Shown piece by piece: positions 9,578 through 21,687 of a stretch of DNA of 64,000 nt (position 1 is its first letter; the number at the start of each line of letters is the position of its first letter). A program made the position numbers and the translations under genes. The notes under the pieces were generated by a model. That model worked only from the letters and a program-made list of their open reading frames with translations. It ran no database searches and was not told the DNA's origin. Source of the stretch: Adenanthera pavonina (lineage: Eukaryota; Streptophyta; Magnoliopsida; Fabales; Fabaceae); NCBI GenBank assembly GCA_026686845.1, contig JAIVEN010000012.1, forward strand, positions 11,472,501-11,536,500, read 5' to 3'.

Positions 9578-12058
9578 TGTAACAACCTACACTAATACAC
9601 CTTCCACACCATGGAAAATTTTAAAAATTCACCAAACTAAACTAGAATGGCTCCAAAATCAACTCCCGAATCAACATAACTCTCAAAACACAACAGAAGA
9701 CACCATGACAACTATATCAGAGTGTAGCGTTGCGACTGTTATAGTGTCGTTGCAGTGTCAGAGCTCTTGGGATCTCATTTTTGGAAAACCAGGGACTAGC
9801 GCCGCAGCCTCACCCCTGGTGCCGCGGCACCCCAAGTTGATACCATATTAACAAATTTTCAACTCCCAGCATGAATTTCCAATGAACATAACTTCATACT
9901 TCGACCTCTGATTGACTTGATTTTAACTCCTATAGGTCAATCTTGTCCTAATCTATCCATGGACCAAAACTTGCAACTTTCCACTTCCATTTTGCCACTA
10001 AAGACATTTTGACCATTCTAGATCATACACATAAGTCCTAAATGACACCACAACTTGTCAAAAGAGGTTTTATCTCAAAGGAACCACTCATCTAATTTTG
10101 GGCCCCCTTGAACCTCCAATTCACATAGAGGGCTATATGCCCAAAACTCACATTCTCAGCCCAAAATCTCTTTTGGGCTCACATACACTACCATTCCAAC
10201 ACATCACCACTTCGAATCATGCATGCATCACATCACATCATTCAAACTCATCATGATCAACACAATTCCACATCAATATCATTAACATTATCTTCACATG
10301 ATATTCAACATAATCACAACATCATTGTCATCACTTAGATTACAAACATTCTATCTTACTTGACACAACATTCAAAGATAATACACACATATACTACAAT
10401 GACTTGAAATTCCCAATATCGGACTGGCTATGTTTCCCTTATCTTCTGTGGACTCATGCCAGAACCTTCACCTGAAAGGTTAATTCATGAGAAATGGGGT
10501 GTGAGACAAAGTCTTAGCAGTCAGACAACCACAAGCATATATATATAATAACTCATACAATAATGCCATGACTGCAACATGAAATGGAATGTATGTCTTC
10601 CTTGCACACAGCTAGAACCATGAGCTATCATCATAACAGGACATTTAGTATAGGTGAGTCCCTTCCAACTATCAACAAAGACTGATTCTGGGACATCACC
10701 GACCTTACCTCACACTAGTGCACCCAGCTAAAGGTAACACTACTGCTTGGATTGTGGCTGTCCTTCCCTTTGACCACCATGAATTAATGCTGATTTTAGG
10801 GAAGGTATAGTTCACTACCTGCCTTTCTCTCCTAGCTATAGGAGAAGATTTAGATGCAGGGATCTCATCCTTATTTCACCCATACCATATCTCATCATAT
10901 CATATTATATCATCTATCATCACCACCTAATCCATCTTTCCTCACAGTGTTATGCGGTGATGTTCATGCCATATCATCATTTTATCATAATCATCATCAT
11001 GTTTCTCAATGTCATGCAACGCAATCATGCCATATCATATCATCACCATATGTAATCATCACCAAAATCATCATCATCTACTATAAAGTCTAGCCATATG
11101 CATACCATGATATATAGAAAAACCATACACACACATAACAATATCGTAATATGAACGGAAACATGCATATATATATTAACATATAATACAAACAATACAA
11201 ACACCTGGTTACCTCAAATTGTCAATACCACACATGCAAATTTCACAAGCTTTTTGGATTGCCTAATACAATTTGTATTCCTCCAATCAACCAAATAACC
11301 TCTACAATGCCATAATACCTTTGGTTAGCATATGGTACAATTATCCAAATTCCATAATTAAATCTTCTAGGCCTAACCCAAGGTTCTAACTCCATTTTCA
11401 TACATCATTAAGCTCCTAAAGAGCACTCAAACTCCAACCAACCACACATGTTTCAAATTCCTAATTTCCTCAACCATACATAACCTAGGGTTAAGCTTGA
11501 ATCATGCATACTCCCTCAAAAACTCATACCCAAGCATCATAAATATCAAATCACACCTCATTAATCCCATTTCATCCATTTTAATCAGTGGATTTCAGCC
11601 AAAACTAAAAATCCCAATATATACCTGAAAAGTCCAACATAAAATCAAGGAAAAATAGAGAGTAAGAAGCAAGGATCACTTACTAACAATTTATCAAGCT
11701 TCCCAAGGCCGAAAAACACTCCTCAAAGTCAGATTCCACAAAACCCCGGCAGAGCTTCTTTTTCTCACTCCATTTCTTTTCTTCGCTTAATATCTAAACT
11801 AATCCTGATATAAACAAAATTTTCAACTCTTACCGCAGTGCCTATAAGCTCACCACTATGTGAGTACTCTCAGCCTGAAAGATTTTCTCAAAATTGCAGC
11901 TCCCTCACCATGATGACTCTAAATCTCGCTATAACATGAGCTTCTTTATTTCATTTTGGCTTTTCATTCATCTTGTTTCCTCTAGTTCTGCACATGACAT
12001 CAAATATACTTCATTAGCTAGATGCTAAGTTTGGGATAATGTAATAAGGGTTGTTAAT
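9578..12058 (-). mobile_element. Element C 3' LTR
   Basis: On the plus strand it starts TGTAACAACC (9,578) and ends GGGTTGTTAAT near 12,058, where the 5' LTR has GGTTGTTGCA. Text such as 'accatggaaaattt', the 'cagcctcacccc' block and 'ctagatgctaagtttgg' is shared with 19,445-21,665 in the same order. A long CATCAT-rich microsatellite-like tract occupies about 10,880-11,090; frames across it are low-complexity artefacts. Confidence 0.85.
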
Positions 12059-12084
12059 TTAAACTCTTACCTCAAGAAAAAATA

Positions 12085-12825
12085 TATGGATACCTTCTTT
12101 GCATGGATTCTTCTGTCTCCCACATGACATCATTAGATGTCAGGTTGCTCTACAGCATTTTCACTAACTTAATGGTCTCAGTCCTTAACTGCTTCACCTT
12201 TACATCAAGAATTTGCAATAGCATGACCTCAAAAGCTGGATCCTCTCATACTTGAACTTTCTCTTCTTTAATTACATGAGATGGATTTGGATGATACTTC
12301 TTGAGTTGAAACATGTGGAAAACATCATGCAACCTTGCAAGATCAGGCAGTAGTGCCACTTGATACACTGCTGGCCCAATTTGGTCCAGAATTTGATATG
12401 GACTTATATACCCAAGGTGAGCTTCTTCGCCCAAATTGATCTCCTAACACTTGTGGTAGGAGTGACCTTAAGGAATACATGATCTCCAATGTCAAAATCC
12501 AATGGTTTCCTCATTCTATCTGCATAACTCTTCTGTCGACTCTGAGCGTTTAGAAGTTTTTGATGAATATTCTGTATTTGTTGAGAGGTTTAATCCATAA
12601 TATCTTGGCCCAATAGGTTCCGTTCACCAAGTTCAACCCAACACAACAGTGATATGTATTTCTGACCATACAAAGCTTCATAAGGAGTTATTTGCAAACT
12701 TGAGTGGTAACTGTTGTTGTAGGCAAATTCGACCAATGACAGATATTGATCCCACTTGCCTTTATTCTCTAGAACATAAGCTTGTAGCATGTCTTCTAGA
12801 GTTTGAATTATTCTTTTAATCTGCC
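12085..12825 (-). pseudogene. Element C integrase C-terminus and chromodomain
   Basis: The minus-strand frames show, in order: the end of the integrase core ('QTLEDML', 'WDQYLSLVEFAYNNSYHSS', 'PYEALYG'), the GPY/F-like stretch ('YQILDQIGPAVYQVALLP', 'LHDVFHMFQLKKY'), and about 60 codons of chromodomain-like sequence ('ILDVKVKQLR', 'LVKML', 'WETEESMQRRYP'). Chromodomains on chromovirus integrases are known to steer insertion to particular chromatin. Breaks include a TAG for Trp inside the chromodomain and a frame change near 12,440. The codon where gypsy integrases usually have the third catalytic residue (QTER) reads QIKR here. Confidence 0.85.
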
Positions 12826-15424
12826 TGTAACAACTTACTTTATCATGCATTTTCTCTAGTAGTAAAGAATATTTAATGTCCAAATAGCTCATATTAGAGG
12901 CTGGAATCATCATAGGAACCATATTAGATAAAAAAAAGAAAAAAATGTTACTATTCATTTGGTTCTAAAGTTTTCTGGATGAACTTTAAAAAATCATAAT
13001 TAATTCTAGAAACATTGTATCAATATGATTCAAGTGTGTAAATAAGGCTGGAAACATGTTCTACAAGGGAAAAATATGAACCTAAGGTTTGACAGTGCCA
13101 ATTTGTACAGTTCAATGCCCAACAATACATTATACAAATGGTCAAAAATGCATATTCCAGATTTTCTAGCCCAACTTCAAAAATTCATGATAAATCACAC
13201 GGATGTCCAATTTATGTGTTCTCTAGCTTGTTAGAAAACCTTAACTGTCTAGTTTTTGGAAATATATAACATTAATGTAATATTTCACATGTTAGATAAA
13301 CAGTAACCATGAAAATGTGAAATATAACACTAATGTAATATTTCACATTTTGGATGAACAATAACCATGAAACTAAAAGGTATACAAAAGGCCAGATTCT
13401 ATTATGCTTCCCAAAATACTTATATACATTCCATACAATCTTCAAACTTGCTTATGCCATGTTCTCATCATCAAAAAAGACTCAAAATAACATGATGGCA
13501 GCAAGACATAACCTCACAAACTCCCATATAATCTTATATATAATTACATAAACACAAGGAGCTATAACAATTATGATATTAACATTCTAAAGTCTTCTCC
13601 TTGCCCTTTGCCTTTGTGGGGTCTTGCCATGCTTTGAACCTAAAATGTAGGATACTTGAGGGGATGAGATTAGGAGACAATCTCAGTAGTAAGTCACATT
13701 CAATGCATTATGACATTAATTTCACAAAATAGATCACAATAAATCACATTCAAACATCAAAATACCACATTGGTCATAAAACTTTTGGCAGCATAATAGT
13801 TTAGAAAATGGATGTTCTGGGGATTAAAACCCCTCATATTAAAGCCAACCCAATCAAAGAAAACACAATATACAATGTGGCAATTCAAATTCATCATAAT
13901 ATATCATACAAAATCATATGAACATAGTGAAAGAACCTAAAGCAATAAATGGACATAACTATCTTAGTGACTTCCCTTGGCTATACTCTATGCTTTTCAA
14001 TGGTTGTACAAGCTTCCTTTAACTTCCTCAAGTCCCTAGACAACATTGAACAATGGCTTAAACCATTGATTCCATAGTATAACACATATAGTTCAAATGA
14101 GGCTCTTAAGACCCTTAATTGTCCAAGTTGTCTATCTTAGCCTATACCATGAGACATATACTTGTTCTTAAGGTTTTTGGCCGTGGGGAATCCAGTTTTG
14201 ACATAAAAATTATGAAATTACCACTACAAGAATCTTTTTTGGTATGACCAAAATTTGCCTCCCATGAGAAAACTTGGGTTTTACATTTACTTGCTTCAAA
14301 ACTCACCAACCTTACTTCCTTTCATAAAAACCCATGTTTTCTCATGATTTTATGGTTTCAAAACAACTTTCCTCCTTTATTCAAGCTTAGAACGAAATTT
14401 TACAGTGGTGGGAAAGAAAATATTTCATGGAAACTTAAGCCAAACAACCAAGGAAAAATGCTAGAACACTTGCAAATCATAAGATAATCACTTACCAATT
14501 TCCTAGAATTTTCTTCCTATTTTCGCACCAATTTTCCTTCACCATCACTTGTTGCTCTCTCCCTCTCAAAATGGCAGACCACTCTTTCTCTTTTCTTTGC
14601 CAAATGCTCGGCCAGAATGGGAGCTAGGAGGGGGTATTTATAATACTACTAATTACACTTACTTTTCCTTAATCACTTTGATTAAAGTTAAAGACAACTT
14701 AGCCATTAAGTTGTCTTAACTATTAAGGCTTCCTTTTTGCCACATGGGGCTGCAAAGTGGCGTCCTAAATGAGGGGTACACTTGTTCAAGACACTGCATA
14801 ATTTTCCAAGTCTAATAATGCCCTGTGTTAATTACTTTATACTTAGACTGGTAAAGTTACTTTTTACAGTGTAAATTCACTTTATTGACACAGGATTTAA
14901 GTAAACTTGTATATGAGATTATTTTATTATATTATTTCTAAAAGCTACTTTTGAGGTGTCCAACTTTTTTTCTTTATGACCTTTTAGCTTTTGCAAATTA
15001 AAAAGCAGCTTTATCGGTATAAAGTTACTTTTTAATCTTCGGCATCAATTATTTCTTTATCCTCAAACATTAACCCTCAATTCCATATACCATTGGACTC
15101 ATCTCATCAAGAGCTTCATTTTGACAGTAATATAACATATTTACAAAATACCCTTAGCTTAGGATAAATTTATAATTTTTAAAATTTTTGGGTCATTAGG
15201 TGCAATTTTTTCCAAATTTCAAAATTTTTCTTCATCCTTAAGATACGTCCAACGCCTTTCATTTTTCTTTTTCTCAGGGACAAAATTATCATTTTCGAGT
15301 TCTTTTCCTTGACCCCAAATTTTCCCTTTTCCATACAAAATAGTGTATACCCTTTTTTGTAAATTCTTTATAGATTTTAAAATATTGGGCCTTAAATATT
15401 TAGGAAATATTTCATGATATTACA
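12826..15424 (+). mobile_element. Solo LTR A6 inside element C integrase
   Basis: A 2,599-bp block TGTAACAACTT...TGATATTACA, flanked by a perfect duplication CTGCC (12,821-12,825; 15,425-15,429). The integrase of C breaks exactly here, between the codons for the HPQSDGQ-like and T/I-K-R motifs. No protein domains and no second LTR. The middle part carries 'ctcatattaaagcc' and 'gacttcccttgg', in the same order as A1 and A3. The last 700 bp match 2,850-3,531 closely. Confidence 0.9.
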
Positions 15425-16220
15425 CTGCCCATCAGATTAAGGGTGATAAGTAGTACTAAAATTCAACTTCATCTTTATGGCTTTCTAAAGAGATTTTCAA
15501 AACCTAGATGTGAACCTAAGATCTTTGTCTAAAACAATGTTCATCATAACTCCATGCAGTTGCACAATCTCATTCACATACAATTAGGCCAACTTTTTCA
15601 ATCTTAATGGTCTCCTAAGTTGGAAGAAAATAGGTCAACTTTGTCAATCTATCCACAGTTACCTATATTACATTGTGCCCTGAAAAGGTCCTCGGTAATC
15701 CCATTCCAAAATCCATAGAGATGTTTTCCTATTTCCACTCCGGGATCTACAGAGATTGCAGTAAATATGCTGGCAATTGGTGTTCAATCTTCACCTTCTG
15801 ACAAACTAGACATCTTGGTACATTCTCTGCAATGCCCTTTTTCATTCGTAACCACCAGTATCCTTGCTTGAAATCTTGGTGGTACCTAGGTGAATAGTAT
15901 ATCTGCTCTTATAAGCTTCCTCTAGAATAATTTTTCATAACCCCACAACATTTGGCACATAAATTCAACTGCAGTACTGAATAATACGATCCTCCAGTAT
16001 ATCAAAATCCTGTGTTTCGGCTATTTCAATTCATTCTCGAATGCCTAAAAGATAGTTATCCTCCAGATGTGTATAGCAGAGGTTCCTCAATAAATCACTT
16101 GATACATTGATGGATCTCACTACTAAAACACCAGGGTGTACATTGATGAATAACTTTAGATCTCTTAGGCTTTCTAGTAATTATTATTCCTTTATCATCA
16201 TTGTGGCTATATGGATCGAC
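15425..16220 (-). pseudogene. Element C integrase N-terminus and core
   Basis: Minus-strand frames give a degenerate HHCC zinc finger: the first His is Tyr, 'TIHLGTTK' keeps the second, 'YWWL' follows and 'RCLVCQ' keeps both Cys. After it come 'IPEWK' and 'SMDFGMGLPRTFSGHN' with the first catalytic Asp, then 'VDRLTK'. The second Asp region near 15,525 reads as a damaged SDRDP-like segment. The frame ends at the A6 insertion. Integrase normally joins the cDNA ends to host DNA; this copy has several stops. Confidence 0.8.
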
Positions 16221-17630
16221 TTTCTACTCAGCGCATCTGCCACTATATTGGCTTTCATGGGATGATACTTTAAAGCAAATTTATAATCCTTTAGGAATTC
16301 TACCTATCGCCTTTGCCTTATGTTCAACTTCTTCTGATCAAAAAGATACTTTAAACTTTTATGATCACTAAATACCTTGAACCGAGCACCATAAAGATAA
16401 TGCTTCCATAATTTCAAGGCAAACACTACAGCTGCTAGCTCAAGGTCGTGAGTAGGATAGTTCTCCTTATAAGGCTTCAGTGACCTTAAAGCATGTGCCA
16501 CAACTCTTCCCTATTGCATTAATACACACCTTAGACCCTTCTTAGAGGCATTCGTGTAAATTGTGAATGGCTCAGATGGGTTAGGGATAATCAACACTAG
16601 GGTGGATGTTACACGAACCTTCAGTTTTTGAAATGCTCTCTCACACCTGTCATCCCAAATGAAAAATCGATCCTTATAGGTGAGTCTAGTCGATGGCATA
16701 ACAAGTTGAGAGAATCCCTTAATGAACCTTCGGTAGAAACCAACCAATCCTAGAAAGTTGTGAATTTCAATTACTGATTGTGGCCTTTTCCAATTCAACA
16801 TTGCTTCTACTTTACTAGGATCAATCGCTACTCCTTCTTCATAAATCACATGACCTAGAAATTTCACCTCTCATAGCCAAAACTCACATTTACTAAGTTT
16901 AGCATACAATTGGTGATCCTGCAACACTTGCAATACAATTTGGAGATAAAGTGCATGCTCTTCGTCACTCTTGGAGTATATCACAATGTCGTCAATAAAT
17001 ATCACCATAAATTTGTCAAGATATGGCCAAAATACCCTGTTCAAATAATACATGAAGACTGCCAGGGCATTGGTTAACCCGAACGGCATCATGAGAAACT
17101 CATAATGCCCATATCAAGTTCAAAAAGTAGATTTAGGCACATCTTCAGCATGCACCCATAATTGATGGTATCCCAACCTCAAATCAATTTTAGAGAAAAC
17201 TGAGAAACCAATCAATTGATCAATCAAATCTTCAATCTACGGGAAATGATATTTATTCTTAACTGTCACTCAGTTTAGCTACCTGTAATCTATACAATCT
17301 GAGGCTACCATCTTTCTTCATAACAAATAACATTGCAACTCCCTAAGGTAAGACACTTAGTCTGATGAAACCTCTTTTTAATAAATCTTCTATCTACTTC
17401 TTGAATTCTTTCAATTCAAACAGTGCCATTTGATATAGAGCCTTAGAAATGAGACTTATCTTAGGCACCAAATGAATGGGAAATTCCAGCTCTGGTGGTG
17501 ATGGCAAACTAGTAATCTCCTCTAGAAACATATTAGGATATTCACTGACAATTAGGTATCTTTCTATACCTCCTTCCACATCCATGTTAACAAAGAAGAA
17601 AACCAGAAACCTTGGGCATCCCTTTCTCAA
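16221..17630 (-). pseudogene. Element C reverse transcriptase and RNase H
   Basis: The minus strand begins with the pre-RT linker ('VSEYPNMFLEEITSLPSPP', 'ALYQMALFELKEFKK' at 17,630-17,394). RT has 'MMPFGLTNALAVF' and the catalytic 'VIFIDDIVIYSK' at about 17,092-16,950. Next come thumb and connection sequence ('MKFLGHVI', 'FLGLVGFYRRFIKGFS') and an RNase H module with 'TIYTNASKKGL' (the usual DAS is NAS here, so the first acidic residue is lost), 'YPTHDLELAAVVFALK' and 'FSDHKSLKYLF'. Stops at 16,868, 16,508 and elsewhere divide the frame. It resembles the matching part of element B throughout. Confidence 0.9.
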
Positions 17631-17867
17631 ATACCTGTTTGCTTAGGCAAAGGATAAACAAACATTTTCATCTCCTTCAATACTAGGGATATTCATGGGC
17701 AATGAGACAATCTTCTTAGCACAGTCAAGAATGGCATTATTCTCCTGTAACCAATTCATCATAATGATAACATCATTCTCTTACAATGACAAATAGATTA
17801 GATCTAGTGTAGTGTTGTGATGTTTAAAACAAACCACACAATTCTGACAAGCTTGAGCAGTTCTCAA

Positions 17868-18098
17868 TTAAGCTCTCGTGGGTGTGGATATTGACAATTC
17901 AAAAGGTAATTCTATCACCACAATATCTAATTTCCGAGCACAATCAAAAGATATAAGGGAATATGATGCTCCAGAATCAAACAATGCATGAATAGAGAAA
18001 CCATTAAGTTCAAGTTTACCTCTAATCAAGTTACGTATTGCATCCACCTCCTGTTGGGTTATTGCTAAAACTTGTCCGGACATCATGGACCTTCTCAT
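17868..18098 (-). pseudogene. Element C retroviral-type aspartic protease
   Basis: A 76-codon open stretch carries the active-site motif HALFDSGASYSLIS, so the catalytic Asp and its Ser-Gly partners are intact, unlike in element B. 'LELNGFSIHALFD' before it and 'CARKLDIVVIELPFELS' after it match plant gypsy proteases. It follows the zinc-knuckle end of gag and precedes the RT linker. The enzyme normally cleaves Gag-Pol in virus-like particles. Confidence 0.85.
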
Positions 18099-18099
18099 T

Positions 18100-19300
18100 G
18101 CATTATCATCACGCGTTGGCTCATGACAATTTTATGACATATTTCCTAGCTTTCCACTATTATAGCAAATCAAATACAGATGGTTGCCATGGTTTATTCC
18201 CCAATTTGTACATGGATTTGAGGCACTACCTAAACTATATTGAGATGGGGCTAAATCTCTTCCTATAAATCTACTTTGATCAGAGCTCCCTTGGTTAAGG
18301 CCTCCTCTATAAAATTGTTCCATGCCAAACTAGCCTCTATTGCGATAATCTCAGCCAAACCTGCCTCTTCCTCTGCCATGAGGCCTCTATTATGACGGTC
18401 TCTTCCTCCACTAGAACTATCGCTGCCATTACTACTACTAAATCCACTTCCTTCACTAATTCCTCTAGTAAGTCCTAGGGAAGAAAAGGCTTGGATCATC
18501 AAATTCCTCTTCTCTTCCTCTATTTCTCGCATTCACCTGGAAAACACATGCATCTTTGGACATAAGTCCTTAAAGGACATAAATTCCACCATTGATACCA
18601 CTCCTTAATTTCTGGACGGGCTCCCTCAAACGACCATTGAGCCTTCCACCTGTCATCAAGATAATTATTTAGATAAGTGGAATACTTCACCAAATACAGG
18701 AATTGATCAACATAATTATCCACCGACAAATTTCCTTATTGAAAAACTAGAAACTCAGCTTCCTTTTGCATCATTAGAGCCTGAGGGAAGTACTGTGCAA
18801 AGAATCTTTCTTTAAACTATTCCCAGGTCATCAGAGCACCCATTGCTTTAACACTTGGGAAAGCACTCCTCCACCAAAGCTTAGCTTTCTTTGCATGCTG
18901 AAACACTGCCAGTTGCACCTTTTGTTTAGAGGTGTAATCTATCACACCAAATATGGTCTCCAATTGCTCTATCCATTCCTTAGCCAATGCAGGATCTATT
19001 GTACCTTCGAAAGCCAGGGGATTAAACTTCTGAAAGTCTTTCAGTATTACCTTTCATCAGATCTCAAGGCTCTATCAGGTTCTACCTCATTCTCATTCTC
19101 ATCATTATATCTCGTATTCAAGTCCACATACATGCCTACCTTTTCATTCACATCATCATACTATTGCCAATTCATTTGCTCTTGAAACCTATTCAATGTC
19201 TCCCCCTGTGTATTCACCTAATCACTTAAGCCCGCTAACATCTCATGCATCTACCCCATCAAATCACTGTTATTCGGTCTTCCTCTATGAGATATTTTTC
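18100..19300 (-). pseudogene. Element C gag
   Basis: The start lies near 19,292, where the expected Met codon of 'M..RGRP' is ATA. Minus-strand frames then show 'GRPNNSDL', 'NTQGETLNRFQEQ', a 'FQKFNPLAFEG'-like segment, the capsid region 'MSVDNYVDQFLYLVKYSTYLNNYL' split over frames near 18,729-18,640, a Ser/Gly-rich linker (18,532-18,263) and a damaged CCHC knuckle ('CYNSGKLGNMS'). It is colinear with B gag. At least five frame breaks are present. Confidence 0.8.
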
Positions 19301-19424
19301 TCTTACACACAAGCAATAACACATTCAGTTATATGGTTCTGGACTACTATTATAGTGGGAATATATAAGTCTATATATTTAAAGTTATGCCAAGTATTAC
19401 CATAACTAGAAACAATGGCAAGAA

Positions 19425-19441
19425 CCATTGCTTTGATACCA
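19425..19441 (-). other. Element C primer-binding site (tRNA-iMet type)
   Basis: The minus strand reads TGGTATCAAAGCAATGG three bases inside the 5' LTR end. It is close to TGGTATCAGAGCC, the complement of the initiator-Met tRNA 3' end used by many plant LTR elements. Confidence 0.85.
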
Positions 19442-19444
19442 AAA

Positions 19445-21665
19445 TGTAACACCTTACCCTAACACACCTTCCTTACCATGGAAAATTTTTAAACTTCACC
19501 AAACCAAACTAAAACACCCCTAAAATCAATTCCTAAATCAACACAACTCTAAAAATGCAGCGAAAGACACCATAACAACTATATCAGAGTGTGGCGCCAT
19601 GGCTGCTACAGTATCATTGAGGCGTCGAAGCACTTAAGTTCCTCTTTTTAGAAAACAAAGGACTGGTACCACAACCTCACCCTTGGGGCTGCAGCACCCC
19701 AAGCTAGTACCATATCAGTAAATTTTCAACTCCCGGCATGAACTTTTGACGGGCATAACTTTATGCTCCGTCCTTCGATTGACTTGATTCTAACTCTTAT
19801 AGGTCAATCATGTCCCAATCTATCCATGGGTACTAATTTCACCTTGATCTATCTCTGTATAGAGATTTTGCATACCCGACACCATTTTGGCCACTTTTGA
19901 TCAAAATTTGTGACCTTTCATCTCCATTTTGCCACCAAAGGCGATTTGACCATTCTAGACCATACACATAAGTCCTAAATGACTCCATTAACTTGTCTAA
20001 AGAGGTTTTATCTCAAAGAAACTACTTCTTTGAGATTGGACCCCCTTGAACCTCCAATTCACATAGAAGGCTCTATGCCCAAAATTCACATTCTCAGCAT
20101 AAAATCCCCTTTAGTCTCACATACACTACCATTCCGACACATTATCACTCTGAATCATGCATACATCACATCACATCATTTAAACTCACCATGATTAACA
20201 CCATTCCACATTAATATCATTAACATTATCATCATAAGATATTTAGCATAATCATAATATCATTGCCATCACTTATATTACAAAAATTATATCCTACTTG
20301 GCACAACATACATGGACAATACATACATACACTACAATGACTTGATATTCCTAATACCAGAGTGGCTATGCTTCCCTCGTCTTCTATGGATTAGTGGCAA
20401 AACCTTCACTTGAAAGGTTAGTTCATGGGAAAGGGGGTGTGAGACAAAGTCTCAGTAACTAGGGACAACCACAAGTATATATATATATATATAAAATCAT
20501 ACAATAATGCCATGAATAAAACATGAAATGGAATGCATGTCTCACCAATCCACCTTTCCTCACAATGTCATGTGGTGATGTTCATGCCATATCATCATGT
20601 AATCATCATTATCATTATGTTTCTTAATGTCTTGCAATGCAATTATACCATGTCATATCATCATCATATGTAATCTTTATCAAAATCATCATCATCCACT
20701 ATAAAGTCTAGCCATATGCATACTACGATAAATAGAAAAACCATACACACACATAACAATATCGTGATATGAACCAAAACATGTATATATACAAATATAT
20801 ATTAACATACAATACAAGTAATACAAACACCCGGTTACCTCAAATTGTCAATACCACACACGTGGATTCCACAAGGTTCTTGGATTGCCTAGCATGATTT
20901 GTACTCCTCCAATCTATCAAATAACCTCTATAATACCATAATACCTTTGGTTAACATATGGTACAATTATCCAAATCCATAATTGAACCTTCTATGCCAA
21001 AACCCAAGATTCTAACACCATTTTTATACATCATTGAGCTTCTAAAGACCATTCAAACTCTAACTAACCACACACGTTTTGGATTTTCAATTTTCTCAAC
21101 CATACAAAACCTAGGGTTATGCTTAAATCATGTATACTCCCTCTAAAACTCATACCAAAGCATCATAAACACTAAATCATACCTCATTAATCCTATTTCA
21201 TCCAATTTTAATTGGTGGATTTCTATCCAAACTAAAATTTTAAACATATACCCAAAAAATCCAACTCGAAACTGAAGAAAAATGTAGAGGGAGGCGCAAG
21301 GATCACTTACCAACAATTTGTTAAGCTTCCAAAGGCCAAAAATATTCCCAAAAGTTGGATTCCATGAAACCCTAGTAGAGCTTTTCCTTCTTCCTCCATT
21401 TATTTTCTTCGCTCGACGTTTGAACTGATCATGATATAAACAAAATTTTTGACACTCACTATAACATAAGTGCTCTCGGCCTTAAAGATTTTCTCAAAAT
21501 TGTATCTTGCTCGCCACCGTGGCTTTGAATCTTGCCACAATGTAGAACTTCTCTGTTTCATTTTGGCTTTTCCTTTATCCTATTTCCTTCGATTCTACAC
21601 ATGACATCAAATATACTTCATTAGCTAGATGCTAAGTTTGGCATAATGTAATGAGGGTTGTTGCA
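19445..21665 (-). mobile_element. Element C 5' LTR
   Basis: Plus-strand limits are TGTAACACC (19,445) and GGTTGTTGCA (21,665), a 2,221-bp LTR. It shares order and wording with 9,578-12,058 and, in the reverse direction, with element B's LTRs ('cattacattat', 'ctagctaatgaagtat', 'gagacaaagtctcag'). The LTR is shorter than its partner because part of the CATCAT-rich middle is missing. Confidence 0.85.
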
Positions 21666-21687
21666 ATTTATAAGTTCAAATTCAATT

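Larger units (their letters stand above)
9578..21665 (-). mobile_element. Element C: Ty3/gypsy chromodomain (Tekay-like) retrotransposon
   Basis: A nearly complete element on the minus strand: 5' LTR (21,665-19,445), primer-binding site, gag, protease, RT, RNase H, integrase, chromodomain and 3' LTR (12,058-9,578). A 2.6-kb solo LTR (A6) splits integrase. Domain order RT-RNH-IN places it in Ty3/gypsy. The C-terminal chromodomain and LTRs above 2 kb point to the Tekay/Del chromovirus clade. Flanks are ATTTG (left) and ATTTA (right), a 5-bp duplication with one change. Many stops make it non-autonomous today. Its LTRs match element B closely enough to be one family. Confidence 0.9.

Noticed and set aside
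10854..11093. Plus-strand frame rich in His, Ile and Ser
   Set aside because: Translation of the CATCAT/TATCAT microsatellite-like tract in the element C LTR; low complexity.
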